From positions 1 through 46,575 of the forward strand of contig QZKN01000184.1 in the NCBI GenBank assembly GCA_003598175.1: a stretch of DNA of 46,575 bases. The letters are read 5' to 3'. The DNA is from Candidatus Omnitrophota bacterium (GTDB taxonomy: Bacteria; Hinthialibacterota; Hinthialibacteria; Hinthialibacterales; Hinthialibacteraceae). Positions 16,171 to 24,082 of the stretch are shown here, one piece after another. Position numbers and translations under genes: made by a program. Position 1 is the stretch's first letter. Every line of letters begins with the position of its first letter. The notes beneath the pieces were generated by a model. The model was not told the DNA's origin. It saw only the letters and a program-made list of their open reading frames with translations, and searched no databases.

Positions 16171-16546
16171 TGCCGGAAAAATCATTCCCGGACTGGTGAT
16201 CTTTCTCTGTTTGTTTACGTTTCCGTTTTGGTATAACGTGGCCAACGGGAAAGCATCGCAACGCCCCGAACTCGTGATCGACGCGGCGGAAAAACAATGC
16301 GTCGAATCGAAAGAGTTCATGAGAATCATGCATATGGATCTGCTGAATCAGTGGAGAGACGAAGTGGTGCGCAACGATAACCGCGTGTATCTCTCGACGG
16401 ATGGAAGCAAACATACCATGAGTTTGTCCAACACCTGCATGAAATGCCATGCGAACCGAACGCAGTTTTGTGATCAATGTCACGATTATATGGGCGTTAC
16501 GCCCTACTGCTGGGATTGCCACATCCAACCGAGGGAGAGCAAGTGA
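16163..16546 (+). CDS. dsrJ: DsrJ, triheme cytochrome c subunit of DsrMKJOP
   Basis: 127 residues. An uncleaved signal anchor (residues 7-26) is followed by a periplasmic domain with three c-type heme motifs: CMKCH (92-96), CDQCH (103-107) and CWDCH (116-120). Cys46 in EKQCVESKEF matches the conserved cysteine that serves as the unusual distal ligand of one DsrJ heme. The gene overlaps dsrK by eight bases, and its stop codon overlaps the dsrO start (TGATG). Confidence 0.95.
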   Translation: MYDAGKIIPGLVIFLCLFTFPFWYNVANGKASQRPELVIDAAEKQCVESKEFMRIMHMDLLNQWRDEVVRNDNRVYLSTDGSKHTMSLSNTCMKCHANRTQFCDQCHDYMGVTPYCWDCHIQPRESK

Positions 16547-17340
16547 TGGGTGTCGATAGAAGAGGATTTTTCAAGATTGCGGGACTATCCACGTTGGCCG
16601 GTATGGCGGGGAAAACATCGATGGATGCCCTCGCCCAGGGTGAATCGCGCTTTGCGCCCAATCCCGAAGCGTTGCATGGCAAACGTTGGGCCATGGTCGT
16701 CGACATGGAAAAGTGCAAATCGAAAGAAGGCTGCAAGGATTGCATTCTCGCTTGTCATCAGGTTCATAACGTTCCTGACTTCGGCAATCCGAAGGATGAA
16801 GTGAAATGGATCTGGAAAGAGCAGTATCATCACGCCTTTCCGAGTCAGGAAAATGAATATATCAAAGACGATTTGAAACACGCAAACGTGTTGGTGTTCT
16901 GCAATCATTGTGACAATCCGCCGTGCGTGCGCGTCTGTCCGACCCAGGCGACCTGGGATCGCAAGGATGGGATCGTAATGATGGACTGGCATCGTTGTAT
17001 CGGCTGCCGATACTGTATTGCGGCGTGTCCTTACGGTTCGCGCAGTTTCAATTGGCGGGATCCGCGCGGGGTGGATGAGGAGGAGGAATCCTTTATCAAG
17101 GAAACCAATCCGGAATTTCCCACCCGTACGCGAGGCGTGGTCGAGAAATGCACATTCTGCGACGAACGGCTGGCGCAAGGGTTGCTGCCGGCGTGTGTGG
17201 AAGCGTGTACGGAAGGGTGCTTGAAATTCGGCGATCTGGAAGATCCCGAATCCGAAGTGCGGAAACTGCTCGCTGAGCGATTTAGCATCCGTCGCAAACC
17301 GGAACTGGGCACGCAGCCGGAAGTGTATTACCTCGTTTAA
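16546..17340 (+). CDS. dsrO: DsrO, periplasmic ferredoxin-like subunit of DsrMKJOP
   Basis: 264 residues. A twin-arginine signal (DRRGFFKIAGLSTLAG) directs the folded protein to the periplasm. Four cysteine clusters suited to [4Fe-4S] binding follow: CKSKEGCKDCILACH, CNHCDNPPCVRVCP, CIGCRYCIAACPYG and CTFCDERLAQGLLPACVEAC. It should pass electrons between DsrJ and the quinone-reactive DsrP. ATG 16546 overlaps the dsrJ stop; a longer in-frame reading from 16477 lies inside dsrJ and would bury the signal. A palindromic repeat separates it from dsrP. Confidence 0.94.
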   Translation: MGVDRRGFFKIAGLSTLAGMAGKTSMDALAQGESRFAPNPEALHGKRWAMVVDMEKCKSKEGCKDCILACHQVHNVPDFGNPKDEVKWIWKEQYHHAFPSQENEYIKDDLKHANVLVFCNHCDNPPCVRVCPTQATWDRKDGIVMMDWHRCIGCRYCIAACPYGSRSFNWRDPRGVDEEEESFIKETNPEFPTRTRGVVEKCTFCDERLAQGLLPACVEACTEGCLKFGDLEDPESEVRKLLAERFSIRRKPELGTQPEVYYLV

Positions 17341-17350
17341 ACATAGGATT

Positions 17351-17429
17351 TGTAGGGTGGGTTGAGCGAAGCGATACCCACCTTGTTCCCAGGGAAAGGT
17401 GGGATTCACTTCGTTCATCCCACCCTACA
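17351..17429. repeat. REP-like inverted repeat inside the dsr operon
   Basis: TGTAGGGTGGGTTGAGCGAA begins the left arm and TTCGTTCATCCCACCCTACA ends the right arm; the two ~39-base arms are imperfect reverse complements. This GTAGGGTGGG-type element is widespread as intergenic repeats in many bacteria. It lies between dsrO and dsrP, and reading through it produces a false 30-residue extension of dsrP. Confidence 0.85.
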
Positions 17430-17451
17430 GATTTGCATAAAAGGTATAGTC

Positions 17452-18609
17452 ATGTTAGAAAATGCATTGTATGGAGATCGCAAATATTGGGGTTGGCTGG
17501 CTCTCTTGATTTTTTTCATCGGAGTCGGTTTTCTTTTCTATTTACAACAATTGAGTTATGGATTGGGGATTACCGGTTTGAGCCGGGACGTAACGTGGGG
17601 ATTTTATATCGCCCAATTCACGTTTCTCGTCGGGGTGGCCGCGTCGGCCGTCATGGTGGTATTGCCATATTATCTTCATAACTATAAAGCCTTCGGAAAA
17701 CTGACCATTTTGGGGGAATTCCTGGCGATTGCTTCGGTGACCATGTGTTTGTTGTTCATCATGGTCGATCTTGGCCAGCCGTCGCGCGCGGTCAATATGA
17801 TACTCCACCCCACACCGCGTTCCATTTTGTTTTGGGATATGGTGGTTTTGAACGGGTATCTGTTTTTAAACGTGCTGATTTCCCGCGTGACGCTGAATGC
17901 GGAACGAAAAGGCATCGCCCCGCCGAAATGGATCAAACCGATCATTCTTCTTTCGATTCCGTGGGCGGTCAGCATTCACACGGTTACGGCGTTTATTTAT
18001 TGCGGATTGGGCGCGCGTCCGTTCTGGTTGACGGCGATTTTGGCCCCGCGCTTTTTGGCCTCCGCTTTTGCCGCCGGTCCGGCTCTTTTGATTTTGTTGT
18101 GCCTGGTGATTCGTCGATTTACGAAATTCGATCCCGGCAAGGAACCCATTCAGAAATTGGCGGAGATCGTTGCCTATGCGATGGCGGCGAATATCTTTTT
18201 CGTGGCGCTCGAACTGTTTACCGCGCTGTACAGCTCGATGCCGGAACATACGATTCATTTCCGTTATCTCTTTTTTGGCATCGAGGGAGCGAATTCGTTG
18301 GCGCCGTGGATGTGGTTCTGTGAAATTGTCGGAATTGCATCCCTGATTCTCTTGCTGATCCCCAAATTCCGCCGGGATGAGAACATTTTGACGGCGGCCT
18401 GCATCGGCGTGTTCATCTCGCTGTGGATCGACAAGGGATTGGCGATGGTGGTGGCCGGATTCGTGCCGTCGCCGTTGGGTAAAGTGACGGAATATGCGCC
18501 GACGTTTCCGGAATTGATGATCTCGCTGGGGATTTATGCATTCGGTTTCTTCTTAATCACGATATTTTATAAAATCGCCTTGTCAGTGCGCAAGGAATTG
18601 CCGAATTGA
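17452..18609 (+). CDS. dsrP: DsrP, NrfD-like quinone-reactive membrane subunit
   Basis: 385 residues, with about ten hydrophobic helices, of the NrfD/PsrC family. It begins MLENALYGDRKYWGWLALL and keeps typical segments such as GLSRDVTWGFYIAQFTFLVG and SIPWAVSIHTVTAFIYCGLG. It exchanges electrons with menaquinone and pairs with DsrO. I chose ATG 17452 with AAGG upstream; the in-frame TTG at 17362 would translate the palindromic repeat and is rejected. It is the last dsr gene; a terminator follows 36 bases after the stop. Confidence 0.93.
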   Translation: MLENALYGDRKYWGWLALLIFFIGVGFLFYLQQLSYGLGITGLSRDVTWGFYIAQFTFLVGVAASAVMVVLPYYLHNYKAFGKLTILGEFLAIASVTMCLLFIMVDLGQPSRAVNMILHPTPRSILFWDMVVLNGYLFLNVLISRVTLNAERKGIAPPKWIKPIILLSIPWAVSIHTVTAFIYCGLGARPFWLTAILAPRFLASAFAAGPALLILLCLVIRRFTKFDPGKEPIQKLAEIVAYAMAANIFFVALELFTALYSSMPEHTIHFRYLFFGIEGANSLAPWMWFCEIVGIASLILLLIPKFRRDENILTAACIGVFISLWIDKGLAMVVAGFVPSPLGKVTEYAPTFPELMISLGIYAFGFFLITIFYKIALSVRKELPN

Positions 18610-18644
18610 TCGAATTCAACTATTCATTACCGATGGAAATCGAT

Positions 18645-18670
18645 GGGGTACGGTTTTACCGTGCCCCTTT
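18645..18670 (+). terminator. Intrinsic terminator of the dsrMKJOP unit
   Basis: GGGGTACGGT (18645-18654) pairs with ACCGTGCCCC (18658-18667), including one G-U pair, across a TTT loop; a short T-tract follows. Confidence 0.65.
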
Positions 18671-18759
18671 CTCGTTCACGTGGATATACAAAAAAATATC
18701 ATGAGAGAAGGATTTTGCTGTAAAAAACAGATGGAATATTAGCGAACAGGTGTTAAACC

Positions 18760-18788
18760 TTGAATCCGGATGATAGAATGAATAAATT
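18760..18788 (+). promoter_or_regulatory. Promoter candidate for the hopanoid cyclase gene
   Basis: TTGAAT (18760-18765) and TAAATT (18783-18788) are 17 bases apart, each with four consensus matches, about 50 bases before the ATG and after the dsr terminator. Confidence 0.3.
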
Positions 18789-18839
18789 GTATCATTCATT
18801 TTTTTTTCTGTTTGCCGATAGATAAGGAGAGCCTCAAGC

Positions 18840-20780
18840 ATGGCCTTGAATCCGGGGATTCCCATTTCTGATACTGACATATCCTGCACATCCGATTTTG
18901 CTCAAGCCGTTTTAAATGCCATCCAATCCACTCAACAATTTTTTCTATCCACCCAAACTTCCGCCGGTTATTGGTCAGCTTATCTGGAAGCGGATTCCAC
19001 GTTGGTCGCGGATTATATCATGCTGGCTCGCTATATCGGCCACGAATCGCCGGTGTTGGAACAAAAGGCGGTGCGCCGGCTTCTCAACACACAGTTGGAT
19101 GACGGCGGGTGGAACATTTATTACAACGGTCCGAGCGAACTCAATGCGACCGTCAAATGTGCTTATGCATTGCAATTGGCGGGGATGTCATCTTCGCACG
19201 AAGCGTTGATCCGCGCGAAGGATTGTATTCTGCGTCATGGCGGGTTGGCGAAAGTCAATAGTTATACCCGTTTTTATATGGGTCTCTTCGGTTCCTATCC
19301 GTGGAAAAAACTGGTTTCGATCCCTCCTGAATTGATGTTTCTGCCGACTTCATTCTATTTTAATATTTACGAGATTTCTTCCTGGTCGCGTGCGATTTTG
19401 GTTCCGATGAGCATCATCTGGTCGCATCGCCCGATCAAGACGCCTCCGCCGACGGTTGATTGCGGATCCTGGTGGCTTCCGAAAAATCAGGAGGCGAACG
19501 GAAAGAATTTACGCAACACTATTTCGTGGAAAACATTCTTTTTTACAATGGATGCGATTTTAAAACGCTCGCATCGGTTCTATTCGCCGTTTACGAGACG
19601 GGAATCCCTTCGCCGCGCCGAGCGTTGGATGCTGGAGCATATGAGTCGCGGCGGGGGATTGGCGGCGATTTATCCCGCCATGCTCAATTCGATTATCGCG
19701 CTGGATTGTCTGGGGTACGATCACGACCATCCCACGTTTCAACATGCGTTGGATGAATTCATGAAATTGATGGTGGAAGAGGATGACGTATTGTGGTTCC
19801 AGCCCTGTTTTTCGCCGGTGTGGGATACGGCCATGGTTACGGCTTCTCTGGAGCGATCGGGGATGCCATCCGATCATCCCGCGATTCAGCGTTCGGCGGA
19901 GTGGTTGATCAACCAGGAAATTGGAATTCGCGGCGACTGGCAGGTGAAAAATCCCTACGGACCGGCCAGCGGGTGGGTGTTTGAATTCGAAAATGATTTT
20001 TATGCGGATACGGATGACAGCGCCATGGTTTTAATGGCGCTGCATGGCTCTCGAATCCCGCTGGACGCGCGGCGCAAAGCCTCCATGAAACGAGGAGTGG
20101 AATGGGTGCTTTCCATGCAGAGTTCGGACGGGGGCTGGGGCGCGTTCGACGTGGATAACAGCAAGGAAATCCTCAACATGGTGCCGTTTGCCGACCATAA
20201 TGCCTTACTGGATCCGAGTACGGCCGACGTCACGGCCCGTATTTTGGAAATGCTGGGCGTTTTTGGGTACGACGAGAGTTTTTCGCCCGCTTCCCGCGCG
20301 GTTTCCTTTTTGCGGAGTCAGCAGGAAAAGGATGGGGCCTGGTACGGGCGTTGGGGAGTCAATTATATTTATGGCACCTGGCAGGTGATTACCGGTTTGG
20401 TGCGCATTGGCGTGTCGCCGGCCGATCCTTGCATTCAGCGGGGCGTCGAATGGCTTCTCAAGCACCAAAATTCGGATGGAGGGTGGGGGGAAACGGTGGC
20501 GACGTATGATGATCCGAGTTTGCGCGGACAGGGAGATTCCACTCCGTCACAGACGGCCTGGGCATTGATGGGACTGATGTATGGAGGCGCGATTCGCCAG
20601 GATGCGGTGAAACGCGGGATTCAGTATCTGCTGGAAAATCAAATGCCGGACGGATCGTGGAAGGAAGAACACTTCACCGGCACCGGATTTCCCCGCGTGT
20701 TTTATCTGCGCTACACGTTTTATCGGAATTATTTTCCCTTAATGGCTTTGGGGTTTTATCGTTCCCTGATGCGATTGTGA
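18840..20780 (+). CDS. shc: Squalene-hopene cyclase
   Basis: 646 residues, normal length. It cyclises squalene to hopene at the membrane. The catalytic DxDD motif is present as YADTDDSAMVL (Asp390, Asp392, Asp393). QW-type repeats are clear: QLDDGGWNIY near residue 90, then QSSDGGWGAFD, QEKDGAWYGRWG and QNSDGGWGETV, ending in QMPDGSWKEEHFTGTGF and the conserved FYLRYTFYRNYFPL. AAGGAGAG lies upstream of ATG 18840. With hpnH and hpnG downstream it supports synthesis of extended (C35) hopanoids. Confidence 0.96.
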   Translation: MALNPGIPISDTDISCTSDFAQAVLNAIQSTQQFFLSTQTSAGYWSAYLEADSTLVADYIMLARYIGHESPVLEQKAVRRLLNTQLDDGGWNIYYNGPSELNATVKCAYALQLAGMSSSHEALIRAKDCILRHGGLAKVNSYTRFYMGLFGSYPWKKLVSIPPELMFLPTSFYFNIYEISSWSRAILVPMSIIWSHRPIKTPPPTVDCGSWWLPKNQEANGKNLRNTISWKTFFFTMDAILKRSHRFYSPFTRRESLRRAERWMLEHMSRGGGLAAIYPAMLNSIIALDCLGYDHDHPTFQHALDEFMKLMVEEDDVLWFQPCFSPVWDTAMVTASLERSGMPSDHPAIQRSAEWLINQEIGIRGDWQVKNPYGPASGWVFEFENDFYADTDDSAMVLMALHGSRIPLDARRKASMKRGVEWVLSMQSSDGGWGAFDVDNSKEILNMVPFADHNALLDPSTADVTARILEMLGVFGYDESFSPASRAVSFLRSQQEKDGAWYGRWGVNYIYGTWQVITGLVRIGVSPADPCIQRGVEWLLKHQNSDGGWGETVATYDDPSLRGQGDSTPSQTAWALMGLMYGGAIRQDAVKRGIQYLLENQMPDGSWKEEHFTGTGFPRVFYLRYTFYRNYFPLMALGFYRSLMRL

Positions 20781-20861
20781 TTTGTGCTTTCCCACTCCAA
20801 ATTTATCCTTTCATCTACTTTTTTGCGATGTAGTGGATTCTACCTTCATTCCTATTTATCC

Positions 20862-20889
20862 TTGTAATAAATGATCAACTCCCTATAAT
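20862..20889 (+). promoter_or_regulatory. Promoter of the ParD-like small gene
   Basis: TTGTAA (20862-20867) and a perfect TATAAT (20884-20889) are 16 bases apart, 33 bases before the start codon. Confidence 0.5.
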
Positions 20890-20922
20890 GCAAGAAGAAC
20901 TCCATTACGATCGGAGGCTGTC

Positions 20923-21159
20923 ATGGAAATCATTCTCCCAATTGAACTGGAAAATAAGATTGAACATCTATTGGAAGGAACAGGGGATCATATCGACCTG
21001 TTTATCCGCCAGGCTGTCGAAGAACGAATTCAAAATATAGAGTATTTACGGGAAAAAATTAAAGAAGGCATGGAAAGCGGTCCGACAACTCTTCTGAATA
21101 TGGAAACCATTAAAGCGGAAGCCCGCTGCCGTGATTGCGCGCGGTTCGTTACTCTGTAA
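20923..21159 (+). CDS. ParD-like small protein, possible orphan antitoxin
   Basis: 78 residues, beginning MEIILPIELENKIEHLLEG. An N-terminal strand and two helices suggest a ribbon-helix-helix protein, followed by EKIKEGMESGPTTLLNMETI, similar to the toxin-binding part of ParD-type antitoxins. GGAGG precedes the ATG. No ParE-like toxin follows; the next 145 bases are non-coding. The C-terminus (ARCRDCARFVTL) with two cysteines is not typical and may be a decayed end. It could equally be a stand-alone regulator. The family call is tentative. Confidence 0.6.
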   Translation: MEIILPIELENKIEHLLEGTGDHIDLFIRQAVEERIQNIEYLREKIKEGMESGPTTLLNMETIKAEARCRDCARFVTL

Positions 21160-21172
21160 TTGCGTGAATTCG

Positions 21173-21181
21173 TGTTATAAT
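21173..21181 (+). promoter_or_regulatory. Extended -10 promoter candidate for hpnH
   Basis: TGTTATAAT contains a perfect TATAAT preceded by the TGn extension. No good -35 box is visible. It is about 124 bases upstream of the hpnH start. Confidence 0.4.
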
Positions 21182-21304
21182 TCGAAAATTGTTTCATCCG
21201 CACACGAAACGATGATGAAAATTTCGATTTTTCGATTGGTTGAAAGATCGAGAATGAACCCATCAAAGATATCGTGCAATTCTGTTTCCCGTGGAGGATA
21301 GAGA

Positions 21305-22315
21305 GTGAAATTCCCGACCGTTCTTTATACGACGATGATTAAATATATGGCGAAGAAGTTTTTCGCCGGCAATAAACGCTATCCGCTGGTGATGATGTTG
21401 GAGCCGACGCTGCGCTGCAATCTCGATTGCATCGGCTGTGGAAGAATCGCGGAATACAAGGCCAATCCGATTGCGGACCTGACGGTGGAGCAGTGCCTGG
21501 AATCGGTGGAGGAATGCGGCGCGCCCGTCGTTTCCGTTTGCGGCGGGGAGCCGTTGGTTTACAAACCGGTCGATATCTTGATCCGCGAAATCATCGCGCA
21601 AAAAAAATACGTCTATCTCTGCACCAACGCCATGTTTCTGGATCGTTATTGGGAACGGATTCCTCCGCACAAGCAACTGGCGCTCAGCATTCATTTGGAT
21701 GGGATGGAAGCCGGACACGATTGGGCGGTCGACCGCCCCGGCACGTTTCGTAAAGTGGTGGAAATGATCGACGAAGCGAAGGCTCGCGGCTATCGCGTTT
21801 GCACCAATACGACGGTTTTTAATGGCACCAATCCCGATGAAATCGTCGAAATGATGGAATATCTGCATCAAAAGGGCGTCGATGGCATGTTGATATCCGG
21901 CGCGTATCCACAAGAGGGTGAAAAAGGCGAATACGGATTAGTCAGCGAACAAATGAATGGAGTTTTCCGAAATATTTTCAGTCGCAACGGCAGCCTGGAC
22001 AAGTTTAATTTCAACAATTCGCATGTGTATTTCGAGTTTTTGCAGGGATTGCGTGATTTGCCCTGCTCACCCTGGGCCAGCCCGAATCGCACCGTGAAAG
22101 GTTGGAAAGGCCCCTGCTACGTGCTCACCGATCGCTATTACCAAACCTTCCAGGAATTGATGGAATCCACGGATTGGGATTCGCTGGGACCGGGACGGGA
22201 TCTACGATGCGCCGATTGTAAAATCCATTCCGGTTTTGAACCGACCGTCGCATTCGGCAAAGGCTGTACACTCAAGGATCACATCCGCACGGTAAAAACG
22301 CATCTGTTTTCATAA
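21305..22315 (+). CDS. hpnH: HpnH, radical SAM adenosyl-hopene transferase
   Basis: 336 residues. The radical SAM cluster motif is LRCNLDCIGCG (Cys38, Cys42, Cys45), followed by VSVCGGEPLVYKP (SAM-binding GGE) and LCTNAMFLD. These match HpnH, which joins 5'-deoxyadenosine to diploptene, the first step toward C35 bacteriohopanepolyols. A GTG start at 21305 follows GGAGG at about seven bases. Its neighbours shc and hpnG act just before and after it in the pathway. The C-terminal cysteines (CADCKIHSGFE) are typical of the family. Confidence 0.93.
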   Translation: MKFPTVLYTTMIKYMAKKFFAGNKRYPLVMMLEPTLRCNLDCIGCGRIAEYKANPIADLTVEQCLESVEECGAPVVSVCGGEPLVYKPVDILIREIIAQKKYVYLCTNAMFLDRYWERIPPHKQLALSIHLDGMEAGHDWAVDRPGTFRKVVEMIDEAKARGYRVCTNTTVFNGTNPDEIVEMMEYLHQKGVDGMLISGAYPQEGEKGEYGLVSEQMNGVFRNIFSRNGSLDKFNFNNSHVYFEFLQGLRDLPCSPWASPNRTVKGWKGPCYVLTDRYYQTFQELMESTDWDSLGPGRDLRCADCKIHSGFEPTVAFGKGCTLKDHIRTVKTHLFS

Positions 22316-22317
22316 AA

Positions 22318-22404
22318 AGCCGGAGCGCGGACGTCCCGTCCGCAACTTCCTGGGTAGAGCAGGCGTCCCCGCCTGCGTTGTACATGCAAGCGAGGACGCT
22401 TGCG
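22318..22404. repeat. Dispersed repeat (family B/C composite) between hpnH and hpnG
   Basis: GCCGGAGCGCGGACGTCCCG, then TCCGCAAC, GGTAGAGCAGGCGTCCCCGC, and GCAAGCGAGGACGCTTGC form three consecutive imperfect palindromes. A diverged copy of the whole unit lies at 44244-44336. Confidence 0.65.
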
Positions 22405-22516
22405 TAATCCACAAATGAACGAACGAGGGTTATTTTCATCTTTCGCTGTGATTACCGATTATGATCGTGTGGGGATAACGGATGATCGAATTTTAAGTGA
22501 ATGTGACGGAGTGGTT

Positions 22517-23224
22517 ATGGAACGAATCGTCATCTGCGCCGCCTTGCCTGTCGAAATACGGTCGTTTTGCCGCCGTTTCGGATTTTCCGCGCCTTCAAGG
22601 CAACGTCAAATTGTTTTAAACCGATTTAATGACCGGATCGACGTTACAATCGTGGTTTCCGGCATTGGCCGCGATCGCATGGCTCGCTTGCTCGCCGCGA
22701 CTTCCGGCGAACCGGCGACCTGTTGGATATCGGCGGGATTTTCCGGCGCGCTCACAGACGGCTTGAACGTGGGAGATTGCGTGAAAAGCACGCAAGTAAT
22801 AACCACAAATGGAGAAGTGATTCATCCATCTTCTCCCCGTTGGATCGATGAGAACGAATTTTCCGCAACGTTGCTTTGCGCCGACGAAATTGTCTCTTCT
22901 TTCGAGGAGAAACAGGCGCTTCATAATCGGTACGGCGCTACAGCCATTGATATGGAATCGGCGGCGGTGGCTCAACATGCCCTGAATCGCCGTGAAAGTT
23001 TTGTCGGAATCCGAATGATTTCCGACGATGGGAGGGAAACGCTGCCGATTGAATTCTCGCAGGTATTCGATTCCGCCGGTTTTCCCTGTATTCCGGCCGC
23101 CATTCGGTTGATGATGAGGAATCCGTTCCTCATTCCCGAATTTTGCCGAATGGGGATGCGATCCTTCCGTCTAAGCGCTCGACTGGCCGATGCCGTGGGG
23201 GATTTTTTGTCTTCAATTCCTTGA
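22517..23224 (+). CDS. hpnG: HpnG, purine nucleosidase/phosphorylase-like protein of hopanoid synthesis
   Basis: 235 residues, related to MTA/SAH nucleosidases: VSGIGRDRMARLLA, ISAGFSGAL and the purine-binding signature ATAIDMESAAVAQ are visible. HpnG releases adenine from adenosylhopane to give ribosylhopane, so it acts right after HpnH. ATG 22517 (MERIVICAALPVE) follows a GGAG site. A longer frame from 22400 is open, but it runs through intergenic repeat remnants and is rejected. The gene ends three bases before the convergent permease gene. Confidence 0.85.
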   Translation: MERIVICAALPVEIRSFCRRFGFSAPSRQRQIVLNRFNDRIDVTIVVSGIGRDRMARLLAATSGEPATCWISAGFSGALTDGLNVGDCVKSTQVITTNGEVIHPSSPRWIDENEFSATLLCADEIVSSFEEKQALHNRYGATAIDMESAAVAQHALNRRESFVGIRMISDDGRETLPIEFSQVFDSAGFPCIPAAIRLMMRNPFLIPEFCRMGMRSFRLSARLADAVGDFLSSIP

Positions 23225-23227
23225 TGG

Positions 23228-24082
23228 TTATAACAAATCCGCAAATTCCCGGTGGCAGCGTGTGAACACGGAATATCCCACCGTGAAAGTGGAGGCGGAT
23301 AACAACGTTGCAATCGCCCAAAAAAGGAAAGTCGGCCATTCCCCGTAATAAATCAGCTGGTGGTGGATCATTACGAAATAGGTGATCGGATTGGCGTAAA
23401 TCAGGGGTAAAAACGGATCGGGAACCATATCGATCGGGTAGAGCATGGGAGTGGACCACATCATGATCATAGTCATGATGGTGACCAAGGGCGCAATATC
23501 GCGGATATAGGTGTTTAATGTGGAAAAGAGTAATCCGGCGCCGAAAAAAAAGAAAAACTCGAGTATCAAGATAAAAGGTAATGCGAGGATTGTAACCGGC
23601 AGATAGCCTTGAATCGCCAAAATCGTTATCAAAAAGATGGCCGTGCCGATCAGTTGGTTGATAATGCTGGATAAGGTGATATAAGCGGGCAGGATTTTTG
23701 CGGGAAAACGAACCTGCTTGATCAAATGAGCATTATCCACAATGCATGTTGTTGACCGGGCGACGGATTCCTGAAACGCATACCAAGGCAGCAGGCCGCA
23801 GAATATGTAAAAGGCAATGTTGCCGATGGGATTGACGACGCCCATATGTTGCCATTTGGCCTGGATGATTACCCCGAAAACGAATGAATAAACCAGCAAA
23901 AGAATGATGGGATTGATGATCGACCAGAAAAAACCCATCGCGGAGCCGACATAACGAGCCTGCAAATCCCTGCTTAAAAATTCCCAGAGCAGATAGCGTT
24001 GAAAAAAGAGATGGTGGATATATGTTTTCATCATGCTTTTATAAAAGTTGCCCGGTTGACGATAAATCCATACGGACGCCAT
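23228..24082 (-). CDS. ABC-2 type permease of a polysaccharide exporter
   Basis: 284 residues with about six membrane helices in the pattern of the TagG/KpsM/RfbA permeases: RDLQARYVGSAMGFFWSIIN, then VRFPAKILPAYI, and YANPITYFVMIHHQLIYYGE near the end. Such proteins export O-antigen, capsule or teichoic acid precursors together with an ATPase encoded next door. No ATPase gene is found in this window; it would be expected downstream on the minus strand, but that side is occupied by hpnG. An internal start (MMKTYIHH, near 24037) is an alternative and would better fit the usual N-terminus. Confidence 0.85.
   Translation of the reverse strand: MASVWIYRQPGNFYKSMMKTYIHHLFFQRYLLWEFLSRDLQARYVGSAMGFFWSIINPIILLLVYSFVFGVIIQAKWQHMGVVNPIGNIAFYIFCGLLPWYAFQESVARSTTCIVDNAHLIKQVRFPAKILPAYITLSSIINQLIGTAIFLITILAIQGYLPVTILALPFILILEFFFFFGAGLLFSTLNTYIRDIAPLVTIMTMIMMWSTPMLYPIDMVPDPFLPLIYANPITYFVMIHHQLIYYGEWPTFLFWAIATLLSASTFTVGYSVFTRCHREFADLL

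Noticed and set aside
17362..17451. A 30-residue N-terminal extension of dsrP
   Set aside because: It reads through the REP-like palindrome and gives the typical repeat-derived peptide. DsrP homology begins at 17452.
22400..22516. A 39-residue N-terminal extension of hpnG
   Set aside because: It translates remnants of intergenic repeat DNA. A ribosome site precedes ATG 22517, where family similarity begins.
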